Assembly: GCA_965200375.1 (NCBI GenBank)
Contig: OZ241353.1
Span: forward strand, 62,001 to 126,000
DNA: 64,000 bases
Reading direction: 5' to 3'
From: VXYL01 sp965200375
Lineage (GTDB): Bacteria > Pseudomonadota > Gammaproteobacteria > Pseudomonadales > Azotimanducaceae
Shown here: piece after piece, positions 1-8,837 of the stretch
Position numbering within the stretch: the stretch's first letter is position 1
How the letters are laid out: each line of letters opens with the position of its first letter
Position numbers and translations under genes: made by a program
The notes under the pieces: model-generated
What the model saw: only the letters and a program-made list of their open reading frames with translations
Database searches by the model: none
What the model was told of the DNA's origin: nothing

Positions 1-525
1 GACGCGGACCAGGCGCGCCTGCAGGCGGCCTTCGAGGACGCCTACGCGGACGGCCTGGTCGCGGACGCCGTGGTAGCCAGCAGCGAAGCGCAGCGGCGGG
101 AACTGTGGGCGCTGCGCGACGACGTGGAGCAGGTGCATCAGCACCAGCCGATGTTCATCTTCGACGTGAGCCTGCGGCTGTCCAAGATGGAGGGCTACGT
201 AGCGGAAGTGAATCGCCGTCTCGAGGCCGCCTTCGGCGACTACGTGAACTTCGTCTTCGGCCACATCGGCGACGGCAACATCCACTTCGGCACCTCCGCG
301 GGCAGCGACGAGAGCGCCCAGGAGGGGGTGAAACGGGCGGTCTACGAACCGCTGGCGGCCATCGGCGGCTCCGTCTCCGCCGAGCACGGCATCGGCCTCG
401 ACAAGAAGAAGTACCTGCACCTCTCCCGCAACGACGAGGAGATCGCGCTGATGCGCACCCTCAAGCGGGCCTTGGACCCGAACGGCATCCTGAACCCCGG
501 CAAGGTCTTCGATCTCGCCGCCTAG
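1..525 (+). CDS. FAD-linked oxidase, C-terminal part (D-2-hydroxyacid dehydrogenase/GlcD type)
   Basis: Partial gene: the frame is open from base 1 and stops at 523-525, so only the last ~174 residues are visible. The product is the substrate-binding and cap region of a flavin enzyme that oxidises D-2-hydroxyacids such as D-lactate, glycolate or 2-hydroxyglutarate. Family hallmarks are the HIGDGNIHF motif, a SAEHGIGLDKK motif carrying the conserved histidine, and a C-terminal DPNGILNPGKVF tail. The FAD-binding PCMH domain would lie to the left of the window. The exact substrate cannot be told from this part. It is followed by about 280 bases without a convincing gene. Confidence 0.85.
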   Translation, partial: DADQARLQAAFEDAYADGLVADAVVASSEAQRRELWALRDDVEQVHQHQPMFIFDVSLRLSKMEGYVAEVNRRLEAAFGDYVNFVFGHIGDGNIHFGTSAGSDESAQEGVKRAVYEPLAAIGGSVSAEHGIGLDKKKYLHLSRNDEEIALMRTLKRALDPNGILNPGKVFDLAA

Positions 526-806
526 TGGTCCGTTTGCGAATTGACGTGGCAAATGGCAAACCGCCCCGGCGTCGCTTCGGCATGTCCAGGACGAGGACGT
601 GCCGCCCCGCAGCACGACGTGCGCTTGTTTCCTGCGACGGGGCTGGCGCCGTCGAGACGCATATTGATTCGGAAGCGGTACGCTAGCCCCCGCGATCCTG
701 CCGCCGGTGTCTTGGCACTGGCCGCCGGCCTTAACCCAGCCCTTGTATCGCGGAATCGGGTTGGTTGAAATAGCGCCTTTGCGGCTCAACGTAAGGCACA
801 GCATCC

Positions 807-1688
807 ATGAGTGACTTCGAAGGCAAGGTCGTCATCGTCACCGGCGCCGGCAACGGCCTCGGGCGCAGCCACGCGCTCGCGTTCGCGGAGCGAGGCGCCA
901 GAGTGGTGGTCAACGACCTGGGCGGTTCGGTCCACGGCGACGGCAAGTCCGACGCGGCGGACCAGGTGGTCGCCGAGATCAAGGCCGGCGGCGGCGAAGC
1001 CGTGGCCAACAAGGCTTCGGTCGCGGACCGGGATGGCGCCAAGAGCATCGTGGACGATGCGGTGGCGGCCTTCGGCACCGTCGACATCGTCGTCAACAAC
1101 GCCGGCATCCTGCGGGACAAGTCCTTCAAGAACATGACGCTGGACGAGTTCGACCTGGTCATCGACGTACACTTGCGCGGCACCGCCTACGTCACACGCC
1201 ATGCTTGGCCGATCATGTACGAGAAGAACTGGGGCCGCGTGGTATTCACCAGCTCCACTTCCGGCATCTTCGGCAACTTCGGGCAGGCGAACTACGGCGC
1301 GGCGAAGATGGCCATGCTGGGGCTGATGAACGTGCTCGCCATCGAAGGCGCGTCGCACAACGTGCGCGTGAACTGCCTGGCGCCTGGCGCCGCGACCCGG
1401 ATGACGGCCAGCGTGCCGGGTTCCACCATCGACATGGACAACCCGCCGCCGGCCATGAGCCCGGCGCTGGTCACGCCAGCGGTGCTCTACATGTGCAGCG
1501 AGGACGCGCCTTCGGCGCACACCATCCACGCGGCCGGCGGGCGCTTCTCGCGCTCGCAGACCTACACCAACGAAGGCGCCGCCCTCGGCCTCGCAGCCAC
1601 CTACGAGGACTTGACGGACGTTCTGGGCAAGGTCGAGGGCATGGACGCCGCCGCTCCCCACGACCCGCTGGCGCGGCGGCGGCGTTGA
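807..1688 (+). CDS. SDR oxidoreductase, 3-hydroxyacyl-CoA dehydrogenase-like
   Basis: A 293-residue short-chain dehydrogenase, probably cytosolic and NAD(P)-dependent. The N-terminal Rossmann motif is TGAGNGLGRSHA, followed by VVVNDLGG, NNAGIL, and the catalytic YGAAK (Tyr-x-x-x-Lys) around residues 167-171. The NDLGGS signature and the overall length resemble the hydroxyacyl-CoA dehydrogenase part of peroxisomal multifunctional enzyme 2 (HSD17B4 type), so a role in beta-oxidation of branched or bulky acyl-CoAs is inferred. The start at ATG 807 gives a full N-terminus. It converges with the carboxyltransferase gene, leaving 49 bases between the stops. Confidence 0.85.
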   Translation: MSDFEGKVVIVTGAGNGLGRSHALAFAERGARVVVNDLGGSVHGDGKSDAADQVVAEIKAGGGEAVANKASVADRDGAKSIVDDAVAAFGTVDIVVNNAGILRDKSFKNMTLDEFDLVIDVHLRGTAYVTRHAWPIMYEKNWGRVVFTSSTSGIFGNFGQANYGAAKMAMLGLMNVLAIEGASHNVRVNCLAPGAATRMTASVPGSTIDMDNPPPAMSPALVTPAVLYMCSEDAPSAHTIHAAGGRFSRSQTYTNEGAALGLAATYEDLTDVLGKVEGMDAAAPHDPLARRRR

Positions 1689-1737
1689 GGCCGCAAGGAC
1701 TGCCCCGGAGACGAAGCCCAGCTCGAAGACCAGTCGC

Positions 1738-3291
1738 TCACGGCCGATAGCTCGGCCCGCCGCAAGGGCCGAGCTGGGCGGCCACTACCCGCTGCGCGTC
1801 TTCGACGAAGTCCACCAGCAGCGGCCGGGTGTCCCGGGGGTCGATGAGTTCCTCGATGCCGAAGGCGTGGGCGTTGCGCAGCGGCGACGAGATGGCCTGC
1901 AGCCGGGCCTCGATCTCCCGCCGCTTCGCTTCCGGGTCCGGCGCGTTCTCGATGTCGCGCTTGTACGCGATGGCGGCGCCGCCTTCGATGTGCATCGAGC
2001 CGCCGTGGGTGGAAGGCCAGCAGTAGCGGCGGTACAGGGCGTCGCCGCCGCGCTGGTGCAGGCCGCCAGCCACGCCATACAACTGCCGCAGCACGAAGCA
2101 GACGTACGGCGTCCGGCTTCGGGCCAGCGTGGTGACGACTCTTGCCCCGGCGCGCACGATGCCCTGCGTCTCCTGGCGCTGGCCCACCGAGAAGCCGGGC
2201 TCGTCGGCGAAGTACACCAGCGGCAGATGGAAGGTGTCGCACAGCTCGATCAGGCGGACGGTCTTCTCGCCGGCGGCGACGTCCATCGAACCGCCGTTGA
2301 ACTTGGGCTGGTTCGCCATCACGCCCACCGGGTGGCCGTTGACGCGGCCGAGCCCCGTGAACCGGGCCCGGCCGTAGAAGGGACCCATCTCGAACAGCGA
2401 GTCTCGGTCCAGCACGGCTTCGAGGATGGGCCGCGGGTCGTAGATGCGGCGGCGGTTGCGCGGGACAGCCGCCAGCAGGGACTCTTCGCGGCGCTGCGGG
2501 TCGTCGTCCGGAGCCACGAAGGGCGGCGCCTCCCACACGTTGGCCGGCAGATAGGAGAGGAAGCGCCGCACCTGGGCGATGGCGTCCTGCTCCGTCTCCG
2601 CGAGATTCATGACGACGCCGTTCTTCACCTGGATGCGCTCGTCGCCGAGCTCCTCCTTGGTGATGGTCTCGCCGGTGGCCTGCTCCACCACCTTCGGCCC
2701 GGCCACGAACACCTGGCTGGTGCCGCGCACCATCACGTTGAAGTGGGCGAGGCAGGCTTGCACCGCCGGCAGCCCGGCCACGGAGCCCAGCACCGCCGAA
2801 GCCACTGGGACGTACTGCAACAGTTCCGCGGAAAGGTAGGTGCCGGAGTTGCCCGGCAGGTAGGTTCGTCCGATCTGCTCGAAGGTCCGGACGCTGCCGC
2901 CGGTGGCGTCGAGCAGCCGCACGTAGGGGATTCTGGCCTTCAGGGCGAAGCTCTCCGCGAACGCCCCCTTGTTGCCCACCGCCGCGTCCGCCGCGCCGCC
3001 GCGAATGGTGAAGTCGCCCCCTGAGAAGGCCACCTTGCGTCCATCCACGCGCACGGTGCCGGCCACGGAGTTGGCGGGCTTCAGTTCAACCACCCGATCG
3101 CCTGCCCACTCGGCCGTGCCGGCGATGGCGCCGATCTCGTGGAACGTGCCCGGGTCGGCGAGCAGCGCCACCCGCTCGCGCACCGTCAGTCTGCCCCGAC
3201 CGTGGTGGAAGGCGACGCTTTCGGGACCGCCCATGGCCTTGGCGAAGGCCAGCTGTCGGGCCAGCTCGTCTATTTCCGGCTGCCAGCTCAC
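1738..3291 (-). CDS. acyl-CoA carboxylase, carboxyltransferase (beta) subunit
   Basis: A 517-residue carboxyltransferase of the PccB/MccB family, which moves carboxyl from biotin to an acyl-CoA. The N-terminal half has the GGDFTIRGGAADAAVGNKG region and the C-terminal half the GGSMDVAAGEKTVRLIELC region, the two halves of the crotonase-like fold. The reading frame stays open far upstream, but a GTG at 3291 follows a GGAGG by seven bases and matches the family N-terminus (residues SWQPEIDELARQ), so that start is chosen. No biotin carboxylase or biotin carrier gene is adjacent. Propionyl-, methylcrotonyl- or another acyl-CoA are all possible substrates. Confidence 0.85.
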   Translation of the reverse strand: MSWQPEIDELARQLAFAKAMGGPESVAFHHGRGRLTVRERVALLADPGTFHEIGAIAGTAEWAGDRVVELKPANSVAGTVRVDGRKVAFSGGDFTIRGGAADAAVGNKGAFAESFALKARIPYVRLLDATGGSVRTFEQIGRTYLPGNSGTYLSAELLQYVPVASAVLGSVAGLPAVQACLAHFNVMVRGTSQVFVAGPKVVEQATGETITKEELGDERIQVKNGVVMNLAETEQDAIAQVRRFLSYLPANVWEAPPFVAPDDDPQRREESLLAAVPRNRRRIYDPRPILEAVLDRDSLFEMGPFYGRARFTGLGRVNGHPVGVMANQPKFNGGSMDVAAGEKTVRLIELCDTFHLPLVYFADEPGFSVGQRQETQGIVRAGARVVTTLARSRTPYVCFVLRQLYGVAGGLHQRGGDALYRRYCWPSTHGGSMHIEGGAAIAYKRDIENAPDPEAKRREIEARLQAISSPLRNAHAFGIEELIDPRDTRPLLVDFVEDAQRVVAAQLGPCGGPSYRP

Positions 3292-3418
3292 GCGGTGCCC
3301 TCCGTGACGTCTTCGGGTCTCTCGCCGCCCGCGACGCAAAGCTCTATTATGCGCCGGGCGCGAAGGCCCGGCAGGGTGTCGCGCACAGGGCAACCCGAAG
3401 CGAGAGAGGAGAGCGCAT

Positions 3419-3667
3419 ATGTTCGGCCCGAGGGAAATCGTCGTGGTGCTGATCGTGCTCGTGATCGTGGTCATGGTGTTCGGCCCGAAGCGCATCAAGA
3501 GCCTGGGTTCGGAGCTCGGCAACGCCATCAAGGGTTTCCGCCAGGCGGTGCGCGACAAGGACGCCGAGACGGCCGGCGCGAATGTTGCGCAGCGCGACGA
3601 CGGCGGAGACGCCGCGTCGGCACAACCAGAAGCGGACCCGACAGGCGAGGCCCAATCGAGCAGATAG
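3419..3667 (+). CDS. tatA: Sec-independent translocase protein TatA
   Basis: An 82-residue protein with one N-terminal membrane helix (residues about 7-21), a short hinge with FGPKRIKSLGSELG, an amphipathic helix and a polar low-complexity tail. That is the standard TatA plan and length. TatA oligomers form the channel for folded twin-arginine substrates in the inner membrane. A purine-rich ribosome site (gagaggagag) lies just before ATG 3419. The gene is divergent from the carboxyltransferase and leads tatA-tatB-tatC. TatE is an alternative name for the same family, but the position first in the operon favours TatA. Confidence 0.93.
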   Translation: MFGPREIVVVLIVLVIVVMVFGPKRIKSLGSELGNAIKGFRQAVRDKDAETAGANVAQRDDGGDAASAQPEADPTGEAQSSR

Positions 3668-3735
3668 CAAGCGGGTAGTCGGCGCGGGCCGGACGGTCGG
3701 CCAGCAGGCGACGGGGCCGCGTCGGTCCACAGGCC

Positions 3736-4185
3736 ATGTTCGACATCGGCTTCCCGGAGTTCTTCCTCGCTGCGGTGGTGGCGCTCCTGGTCATCGGGCC
3801 GGAGCGGCTGCCGGGGGCGCTCCGCACCGCCGGCCTGTGGCTGGGGCGGCTGCGCCGCAGCTACTACAACGTGAAGACCGAGATCGAGCGCGAGATCGGC
3901 ATGGACGACGTGCGCCGCCAGCTGCACAACGAGCAGGTGATGGCGGACGTCCGCCGCGTCGAACGCGAGGTGCAGGCGTTCGGCGCCGGCGCGGGGGAGG
4001 ACTTGCAGCTCGCCGCCGGCGCCAACCCCGGCACGGCCAAGTCGAGCGCTTCCAGCGCTGGCACCGGAGCGCCAAGCGGCAGCAGCCAGGCCGCGGACGG
4101 TGCCGCGGCGCTCGACGGGACGGACGGGGAAAGGGAAGCGGCGGATCCAGCGGAGGCGGCGCGCCGGAATGACGGAGCAGGCTGA
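3736..4185 (+). CDS. tatB: Sec-independent translocase protein TatB
   Basis: A 149-residue protein beginning MFDIGFPEFFLAAVVALLVIGPERLPGAL, a TatB-type membrane helix with the conserved glutamate near residue 8 and the GPERLP hinge. A long charged amphipathic helix follows (residues 35-85), then an Ala/Gly/Ser-rich tail. TatB with TatC forms the receptor for twin-arginine signal peptides. The tail overlaps the start of tatC by 17 bases, which indicates coupled translation. Length and the extended helix distinguish it from the shorter TatA upstream. Confidence 0.93.
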   Translation: MFDIGFPEFFLAAVVALLVIGPERLPGALRTAGLWLGRLRRSYYNVKTEIEREIGMDDVRRQLHNEQVMADVRRVEREVQAFGAGAGEDLQLAAGANPGTAKSSASSAGTGAPSGSSQAADGAAALDGTDGEREAADPAEAARRNDGAG

Positions 4186-4963
4186 GCTGGCGGACAGCGG
4201 CGCCGTCGCTTCCAAGACCGAGGCGGAACAGGCTCACGACGCCAAGGTGGACGCCGACGAACGTCCGTTCCTCGCCCACCTCGTCGAACTGCGCCAGCGC
4301 CTGCTGCGCAGCCTGCTGACGCTGGTGATCGGCTTCGTTCCCGTCTACTACTTCATCGATCCCATCTTCGACTTCGTCACCGGGCCGATGCGGGCGGCGC
4401 TGTCCGGCGAGATGATCGCCACGCAGGTGGCGTCGCCGTTCCTCACGCCGCTCAAGCTCGCCGTCTACGTGACCGTGTTCGCCGCCGTGCCGGTGCTGCT
4501 GCATCAGGCCTGGGGTTTCGTGTCGCCGGGGCTGTATCTGCGGGAGAAGCGCTTCGCGGCGCCGCTCTTGGTGTCCAGCACGGCGTTGTTCTACCTCGGC
4601 ATGGCGTTCGCGTACTTCGCGGTCTTCCCGCTGGTGTTCCGGTTCTTCGTGAGCTCGACGCCCACCGGCGTGGACATGGCCACCGACATCAACAACTACC
4701 TGGACTTCGTGCTGAAGATGTTCTTCGCCTTCGGCATCGCCTTCGAGATCCCAGTGGCGACGGTGCTGCTGGCGGCGACCGGCCTCACCTCCGCCCGCAG
4801 CATGGCCAGGAAGCGGCCCTACGTCATCGTCGGCTGCTTCGTCGTCGGCATGCTGCTGACGCCGCCGGACGTCATCAGCCAGGTGCTGCTGGCGGTGCCT
4901 GCCTGGTGCCTGTTCGAGGCCGGCATTCTGCTCGCCAAGCTGGTGGAGAAGCGTCGCGAGTAG
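4169..4963 (+). CDS. tatC: Sec-independent translocase protein TatC
   Basis: A 264-residue polytopic membrane protein with about six hydrophobic segments. The cytoplasmic N-terminal signature FLAHLVELRQRL (residues about 31-42), needed for signal-peptide recognition, is present, as is the LREKRFAAPLL loop. The chosen ATG at 4169 lies 13 bases after a GGAGG and inside the end of tatB; the open frame extends further upstream but without family similarity. A polar N-terminal extension of about 28 residues precedes the signature. With TatA and TatB it completes the export machine. Confidence 0.94.
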   Translation: MTEQAELADSGAVASKTEAEQAHDAKVDADERPFLAHLVELRQRLLRSLLTLVIGFVPVYYFIDPIFDFVTGPMRAALSGEMIATQVASPFLTPLKLAVYVTVFAAVPVLLHQAWGFVSPGLYLREKRFAAPLLVSSTALFYLGMAFAYFAVFPLVFRFFVSSTPTGVDMATDINNYLDFVLKMFFAFGIAFEIPVATVLLAATGLTSARSMARKRPYVIVGCFVVGMLLTPPDVISQVLLAVPAWCLFEAGILLAKLVEKRRE

Positions 4964-4967
4964 GGCC

Positions 4968-5948
4968 ATGCCGTCGCTGCCGGCAGTGCCGTGCCTGCTG
5001 TCGAGCGCCCCGGTGGCGGCCCTGTTCGAAGCCTGGGGTTCGGCATCGCCGCTCGCGGCGGCGAGCATCCGGTGCCTGCGGACCAGCAACCACGGCGACC
5101 TGCCCCGCTGGTTGGGGCACCTCGCCGCGCTGCCAGCGGCGACGCCGAGCACCGTGCGGATAGGCGAGGCGATCACGGTCGGCGATCCGCGGGACCTGAC
5201 CGCCCTCGACAGGCAGCGCCTGGCCGTCGCGCTGCGCGGCCTGCTGCCGTGGCGAAAAGGGCCGTTCGCATTGTTCGGCCTCGACATAGACGCCGAGTGG
5301 CGCGCCGACCGAAAGTGGGGCCGCATTGCGCCGCATCTGGAACTCCGCGGCAAGCGCGTACTGGACGTAGGCTGCGGCAACGGCTACTACGGCTGGCGGA
5401 TGCGGGCGGCTGGCGCCGAATCCGTCACCGGCGTCGATCCTTCGCTGCTGGCGGTGCTGCAGCACGCGGCGGTGGCCTACTACGCTGGCGCCGCCGGGTT
5501 CGCGGGCAATCTGGTGCTGCCGCTGCGGTTGCAGGACCTGCCGCCGGCAGCGCCTTTCGACGTCGTCTTCTCCCTCGGCGTGGTCTACCACCGGCGCGAC
5601 GGGGCCGAGCATGTACGCGCCTTGGCGCGGCACGCCCACTGCGCCTCGGTGCTGGTGCTCGAATCCATCGTGGTCGATGGCGAGCCGCTGCGACCGAAGG
5701 ACCGCTACGCACGCATGCGCAACGTGCATCTGATTCCCAATGTCGATCTGCTGCGCCAGTGGCTGGCCGCCGCCGGCTTCCGGCGCACCGAGGTGGTGGC
5801 GGTGGCGACGACCACCACGGCCGAGCAGCGCGCCACGCCGTGGATGCCATTCGAATCCCTCGCTCACGCGTTGGCGCCAGGCGATCCCGCCCGTACCGTC
5901 GAAGGCTATCCCGCGCCCCGTCGGGCCGCTATAGTGGCCCGGCGATGA
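4968..5948 (+). CDS. cmoB: tRNA U34 carboxymethyltransferase CmoB
   Basis: A 326-residue methyltransferase-fold enzyme that uses carboxy-S-adenosylmethionine to make cmo5U at the wobble base of several tRNAs. Diagnostic features are the FGLDIDAEWRADRKWGRIAPHL segment before the fold, then LDVGCGNGYYGWRM (the cofactor loop), GVDPSLL, and the YHRRDG loop. Length matches E. coli CmoB (323). CmoA, which makes the cofactor, is not adjacent. It starts four bases after tatC and may be co-transcribed with it. CmoB is mostly confined to Gammaproteobacteria and relatives, which helps place the organism. Confidence 0.9.
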   Translation: MPSLPAVPCLLSSAPVAALFEAWGSASPLAAASIRCLRTSNHGDLPRWLGHLAALPAATPSTVRIGEAITVGDPRDLTALDRQRLAVALRGLLPWRKGPFALFGLDIDAEWRADRKWGRIAPHLELRGKRVLDVGCGNGYYGWRMRAAGAESVTGVDPSLLAVLQHAAVAYYAGAAGFAGNLVLPLRLQDLPPAAPFDVVFSLGVVYHRRDGAEHVRALARHAHCASVLVLESIVVDGEPLRPKDRYARMRNVHLIPNVDLLRQWLAAAGFRRTEVVAVATTTTAEQRATPWMPFESLAHALAPGDPARTVEGYPAPRRAAIVARR

Positions 5949-6028
5949 GCCCGCATCCCGACTGCATATGCCGGTCGCCGAGCGTGATCCTGCGAATGTG
6001 CCGCTGGCGAGCGTGACCGGGCTCCGCG

Positions 6029-6415
6029 ATGGCTAGCGGCTATCTCGACGCGTGGACCTTCCGCTTCCGCGGTCGCACGGCGCGGCTGCTGACGCTGGTG
6101 GACTGCTTCCTGGCGGAACCGGACAAAGGACACTCGCCGGCCCATCTGGCCCGCCGCAGCGGCCTGCCGATCTACGACGCCGTGCGCCTTCTGGACCAAG
6201 TGCCGGAGCTGTTCGTGAAGCTGCCCGGTCGCGGCGACGGCATCACCCGCTATCGGCTGGCGTCGTCGGTGGCGGCGCGCGGGCCGGAGGGCATCGCCGC
6301 GCTGGTGCATGGCCGCGCCCGCCGCGAAACCTGGCTGTACTACGCCTTCCTGGCGATGGGGCTGCTGCTGCTCCTGGTGGCCGCCATGGCCATCGCGCCC
6401 GGCTTCTTCCTGTAG
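6029..6415 (+). CDS. small unknown protein with C-terminal membrane anchor
   Basis: A 128-residue protein that I do not recognise. Residues 1-100 are soluble and basic, with a stretch (SPAHLARRSGLPIYDAVRLLDQ) that could be a winged-helix DNA-binding fold. Residues about 104-126 form one strongly hydrophobic helix, so the protein looks tail-anchored, with its N-terminal domain in the cytoplasm. It sits between cmoB and an acyl-CoA dehydrogenase and probably shares their transcript. A role as a membrane-tethered regulator is only a guess. The start ATG fits the coding frame and there is no better candidate upstream. Confidence 0.55.
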   Translation: MASGYLDAWTFRFRGRTARLLTLVDCFLAEPDKGHSPAHLARRSGLPIYDAVRLLDQVPELFVKLPGRGDGITRYRLASSVAARGPEGIAALVHGRARRETWLYYAFLAMGLLLLLVAAMAIAPGFFL

Positions 6416-6431
6416 TCCCGAGGCTCCGTCC

Positions 6432-7568
6432 TTGCCGGAACTGCTTTCGGCCGAGCTGAGGCTGCTGCGGGACCGTGTGGACGCCCTGGCGCGGGACGTG
6501 CTCGTGCCGTTGCGGGAGTCGGCGGGCCGGCGCGAGATCGGCGCGGACGATGCGAAGGCGTTCGCCGCCGAGGTGCGGGCGGCGTCGAAGGCGGCGGGGC
6601 TGTTCGCCATGACGCAGCCGAAGGCGTTCGGCGGCGCCGGGGCGTCGCTCTTGGCCCTCGCCGTGGCCCGGGACACGCTGGCGAGCCGCAACGTCGTCCA
6701 CCTGCCGGGACTGTTCGGCCCGGCGCCCGGCGTTCTTGGCGGCGCCGGCGAGCCGCTTGCGAGCACGCATCTCGCCGCGGTGCTCGCTGGCGAGAAGCAC
6801 GGCGCCTTCGGCTTCACGGAGCCGGCGGATGCCGAACGCGCCACCTGGGGCGTGCTGCGCGGCGACACGCTGGTGGTGAACGGCCAGAAGTCCTACGTGA
6901 CCAGCGGCGCTGAGGCGGACTTCGTCAACACGCTGGTGGAAGTGGAGGGCCGCGGGCCGGCAATGGTCGTGATCGACCGCGATACCCCGGGCGTGCGCGT
7001 CGAGCGCACCTTCGCCTCCCTCGACGGCAGCCGCCACGCCCACATGACGTTCAAGGACGTGCATGTCCCGGCGGCCCATGTGATCGGCAAGCCGGGCGAA
7101 GGTCTGCCCCGGGCGCTGCGGCAGATCGGGAATACGCGCCTCGCGTTCGCCGCCGAGAGCGTGGGCCTCGCCCGCTGGACGATTGATTTCGTAACGGACC
7201 GCATTCAGGCGCCGCACCGCTCCGGGGCGCCCCTGGGCAGCCGCGAAGGCGTACGCCTGCGCTACGCGGATCTGCGAATCCGCGCCTACGCGGCGCGCAG
7301 CATGGTCTACCGAACCGCCCGTCTCGGCGACGCCGGCGAGAACATCGTCAACGAAGGCATCGCTGCCAAGGTGTTCGCCACCGAAGCGGTCGGCGACATC
7401 GTCGATGCGGCCATCCAGCTGGTCGGCGGCAGCGCCCTGCGCACCGACCACCCCTTGGCGGCGCTGTACCAGCGGGTGCGGGCGCTGCGGCTGGCGGAAG
7501 GCGCCAGCGACGTGCTGCGCCTGAACCTCGCCCGGGGCAAGCTGGAACTCGGCAAGGGACGTATCTGA
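6432..7568 (+). CDS. acyl-CoA dehydrogenase family protein
   Basis: A flavoprotein that oxidises acyl-CoA thioesters at the alpha-beta bond. The order of features is typical: an N-terminal helical domain, the flavin-binding FGFTEPADAERATWGV and YVTSGAEADF segments, and a C-terminal helical domain with VQLVGG-like IQLVGGSALRTDHPL. The frame is open from 6309, but upstream residues are the shadow of the preceding gene. A TTG at 6432, nine bases after a GAGG, gives 378 residues, close to the family's usual 380. The usual catalytic glutamate position near the C-terminus could not be assigned confidently. Expected partner is electron-transfer flavoprotein. Confidence 0.82.
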   Translation: MPELLSAELRLLRDRVDALARDVLVPLRESAGRREIGADDAKAFAAEVRAASKAAGLFAMTQPKAFGGAGASLLALAVARDTLASRNVVHLPGLFGPAPGVLGGAGEPLASTHLAAVLAGEKHGAFGFTEPADAERATWGVLRGDTLVVNGQKSYVTSGAEADFVNTLVEVEGRGPAMVVIDRDTPGVRVERTFASLDGSRHAHMTFKDVHVPAAHVIGKPGEGLPRALRQIGNTRLAFAAESVGLARWTIDFVTDRIQAPHRSGAPLGSREGVRLRYADLRIRAYAARSMVYRTARLGDAGENIVNEGIAAKVFATEAVGDIVDAAIQLVGGSALRTDHPLAALYQRVRALRLAEGASDVLRLNLARGKLELGKGRI

Positions 7569-7586
7569 GCCTGGCGAGCGTCGCCG

Positions 7587-8837
7587 TCAGGTCCCGCCTT
7601 CGTTGCCCGCAGCGCGGCGCTGCACATAGGCCGTTAGCGACGGGATGCCGGCCTGCCAGGCGATTGGCGGCGCCTGCGCCGGCGGGCACCAGATGTAGCC
7701 GAGACGATGCAGCGCCTCCCGGGCCGCCAGCCGTTGCTCGCCATCGTCATGGGCGGCGGCGAGGGCGGCGTCGATGGCGTGATCCGTTGCCGTCGCCGGC
7801 GTGTCGGCGGAGGAGCTCTCGCTGAACAGCGGCGCGACAGCGACCGCGGCCGGCAGCAGGCCCCCGGCCTCCAGCTCCCGAAACCGATCCTGGTAGTACT
7901 CCGCGATCCGCGCTGCCACTGGCGGCCGCGCCGCCTCGACGTGGGTTTCGGTGAGCCGCCCGCTGCCGGTGGCCGGCCGCTGCTGCCAGAGCGCTTCGCC
8001 CCAGAGCTGCAGAAAGTACGGGTAGCGCTGCGCGGCTTGGACCACCGAGGCCAAGGCGTCCTTGGTCACGCACACGTCTCTTTGCCGCAGCGGCGCCTCG
8101 AGGGCCTCGGCAGCCGCCTCGGAACTCAGCAGGCCAACGCCCAGACGCCCCGATCCCAGACGATTCCAGAACGACGCATCGGTCCGCGCCAGGGTGGCCG
8201 CCAAGCCGGGCGTGCCGGCCAGCACCAGCAGGAACGGCGCTTCGTCCCGCACTTGCGCGCTGGCGTTCAGCAGCAGGCCGCCGACGGCCGGCGCCAAGGT
8301 GTGGGCTTCGTCCAGCAGCAGCGCCACCGGCCGCTTGCGACACCTCGCTGCGAGCCGCCTGGCGAGCGGTCCGGCAGGATGCGTTGCCGCGTTCTCCGAC
8401 ACCCTCCACTCCAAGGCCCCCACCGCAGCCACGGCAACCTTGCGAGGCGCGAGCCGCCGCCAGAGGCTGGGGCGTGCCAGTGCTGCGGTCAGCTGCTCCG
8501 GATCGGCAATGTCCCGAGGGGTCAGCGCTGCCGCATCCACGCCGCGGTGCTGGCACTCGCGCTTGAACCAGTTGAGCAACGCCGTCTTGCCGTTGCCGCG
8601 CGGCCCGACCAGCACGACATTGTGCGGCGGCGAGCGCTCGCCGGCGAGATCCGCAAGGCACAACGACAACACGTCCTGGTGCGTCTTGCGGCCGGCCAGA
8701 GCCGGCGGCACGGCGCCGTCGCCGGGCGTGAACAAGCGCTCCGTCGAGATGTCCCGAGTTGTGGCCACGCCCTGGGCGCCCTCGACAGCCTCTACGCTAT
8801 CGCCCGTGCCAGCCCGGCGGCGGACAGCTCCTGCCAC
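7587..8837 (-). CDS. P-loop AAA ATPase (Orc1/Cdc6-like)
   Basis: A 416-residue ATPase with Walker A GPRGNGKTALL (residues about 79-89), Walker B LLLDEAH, a sensor-like LVLAGTPGL segment and a C-terminal helical domain. It resembles the stand-alone AAA proteins that look like archaeal Cdc6 or TniB-type helpers. The ATG at 8837 overlaps the preceding aldo/keto reductase gene by 46 bases; a GTG at 8768 with a GAGGG upstream is a good alternative start giving 393 residues. It ends the MoxR-VWA-AKR-ATPase run and converges with the acyl-CoA dehydrogenase, 18 bases apart. Its role is unknown. Confidence 0.75.
   Translation of the reverse strand: MAGAVRRRAGTGDSVEAVEGAQGVATTRDISTERLFTPGDGAVPPALAGRKTHQDVLSLCLADLAGERSPPHNVVLVGPRGNGKTALLNWFKRECQHRGVDAAALTPRDIADPEQLTAALARPSLWRRLAPRKVAVAAVGALEWRVSENAATHPAGPLARRLAARCRKRPVALLLDEAHTLAPAVGGLLLNASAQVRDEAPFLLVLAGTPGLAATLARTDASFWNRLGSGRLGVGLLSSEAAAEALEAPLRQRDVCVTKDALASVVQAAQRYPYFLQLWGEALWQQRPATGSGRLTETHVEAARPPVAARIAEYYQDRFRELEAGGLLPAAVAVAPLFSESSSADTPATATDHAIDAALAAAHDDGEQRLAAREALHRLGYIWCPPAQAPPIAWQAGIPSLTAYVQRRAAGNEGGT

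Noticed and set aside
526..806. Gene between the FAD-linked oxidase and the SDR
   Set aside because: Open frames here are short, overlap each other and lack a ribosome site or any motif.
3292..4215. Upstream extension of the carboxyltransferase frame across tatA/tatB
   Set aside because: The open frame is the antisense of tatA and tatB; the ribosome site and family N-terminus are at GTG 3291.
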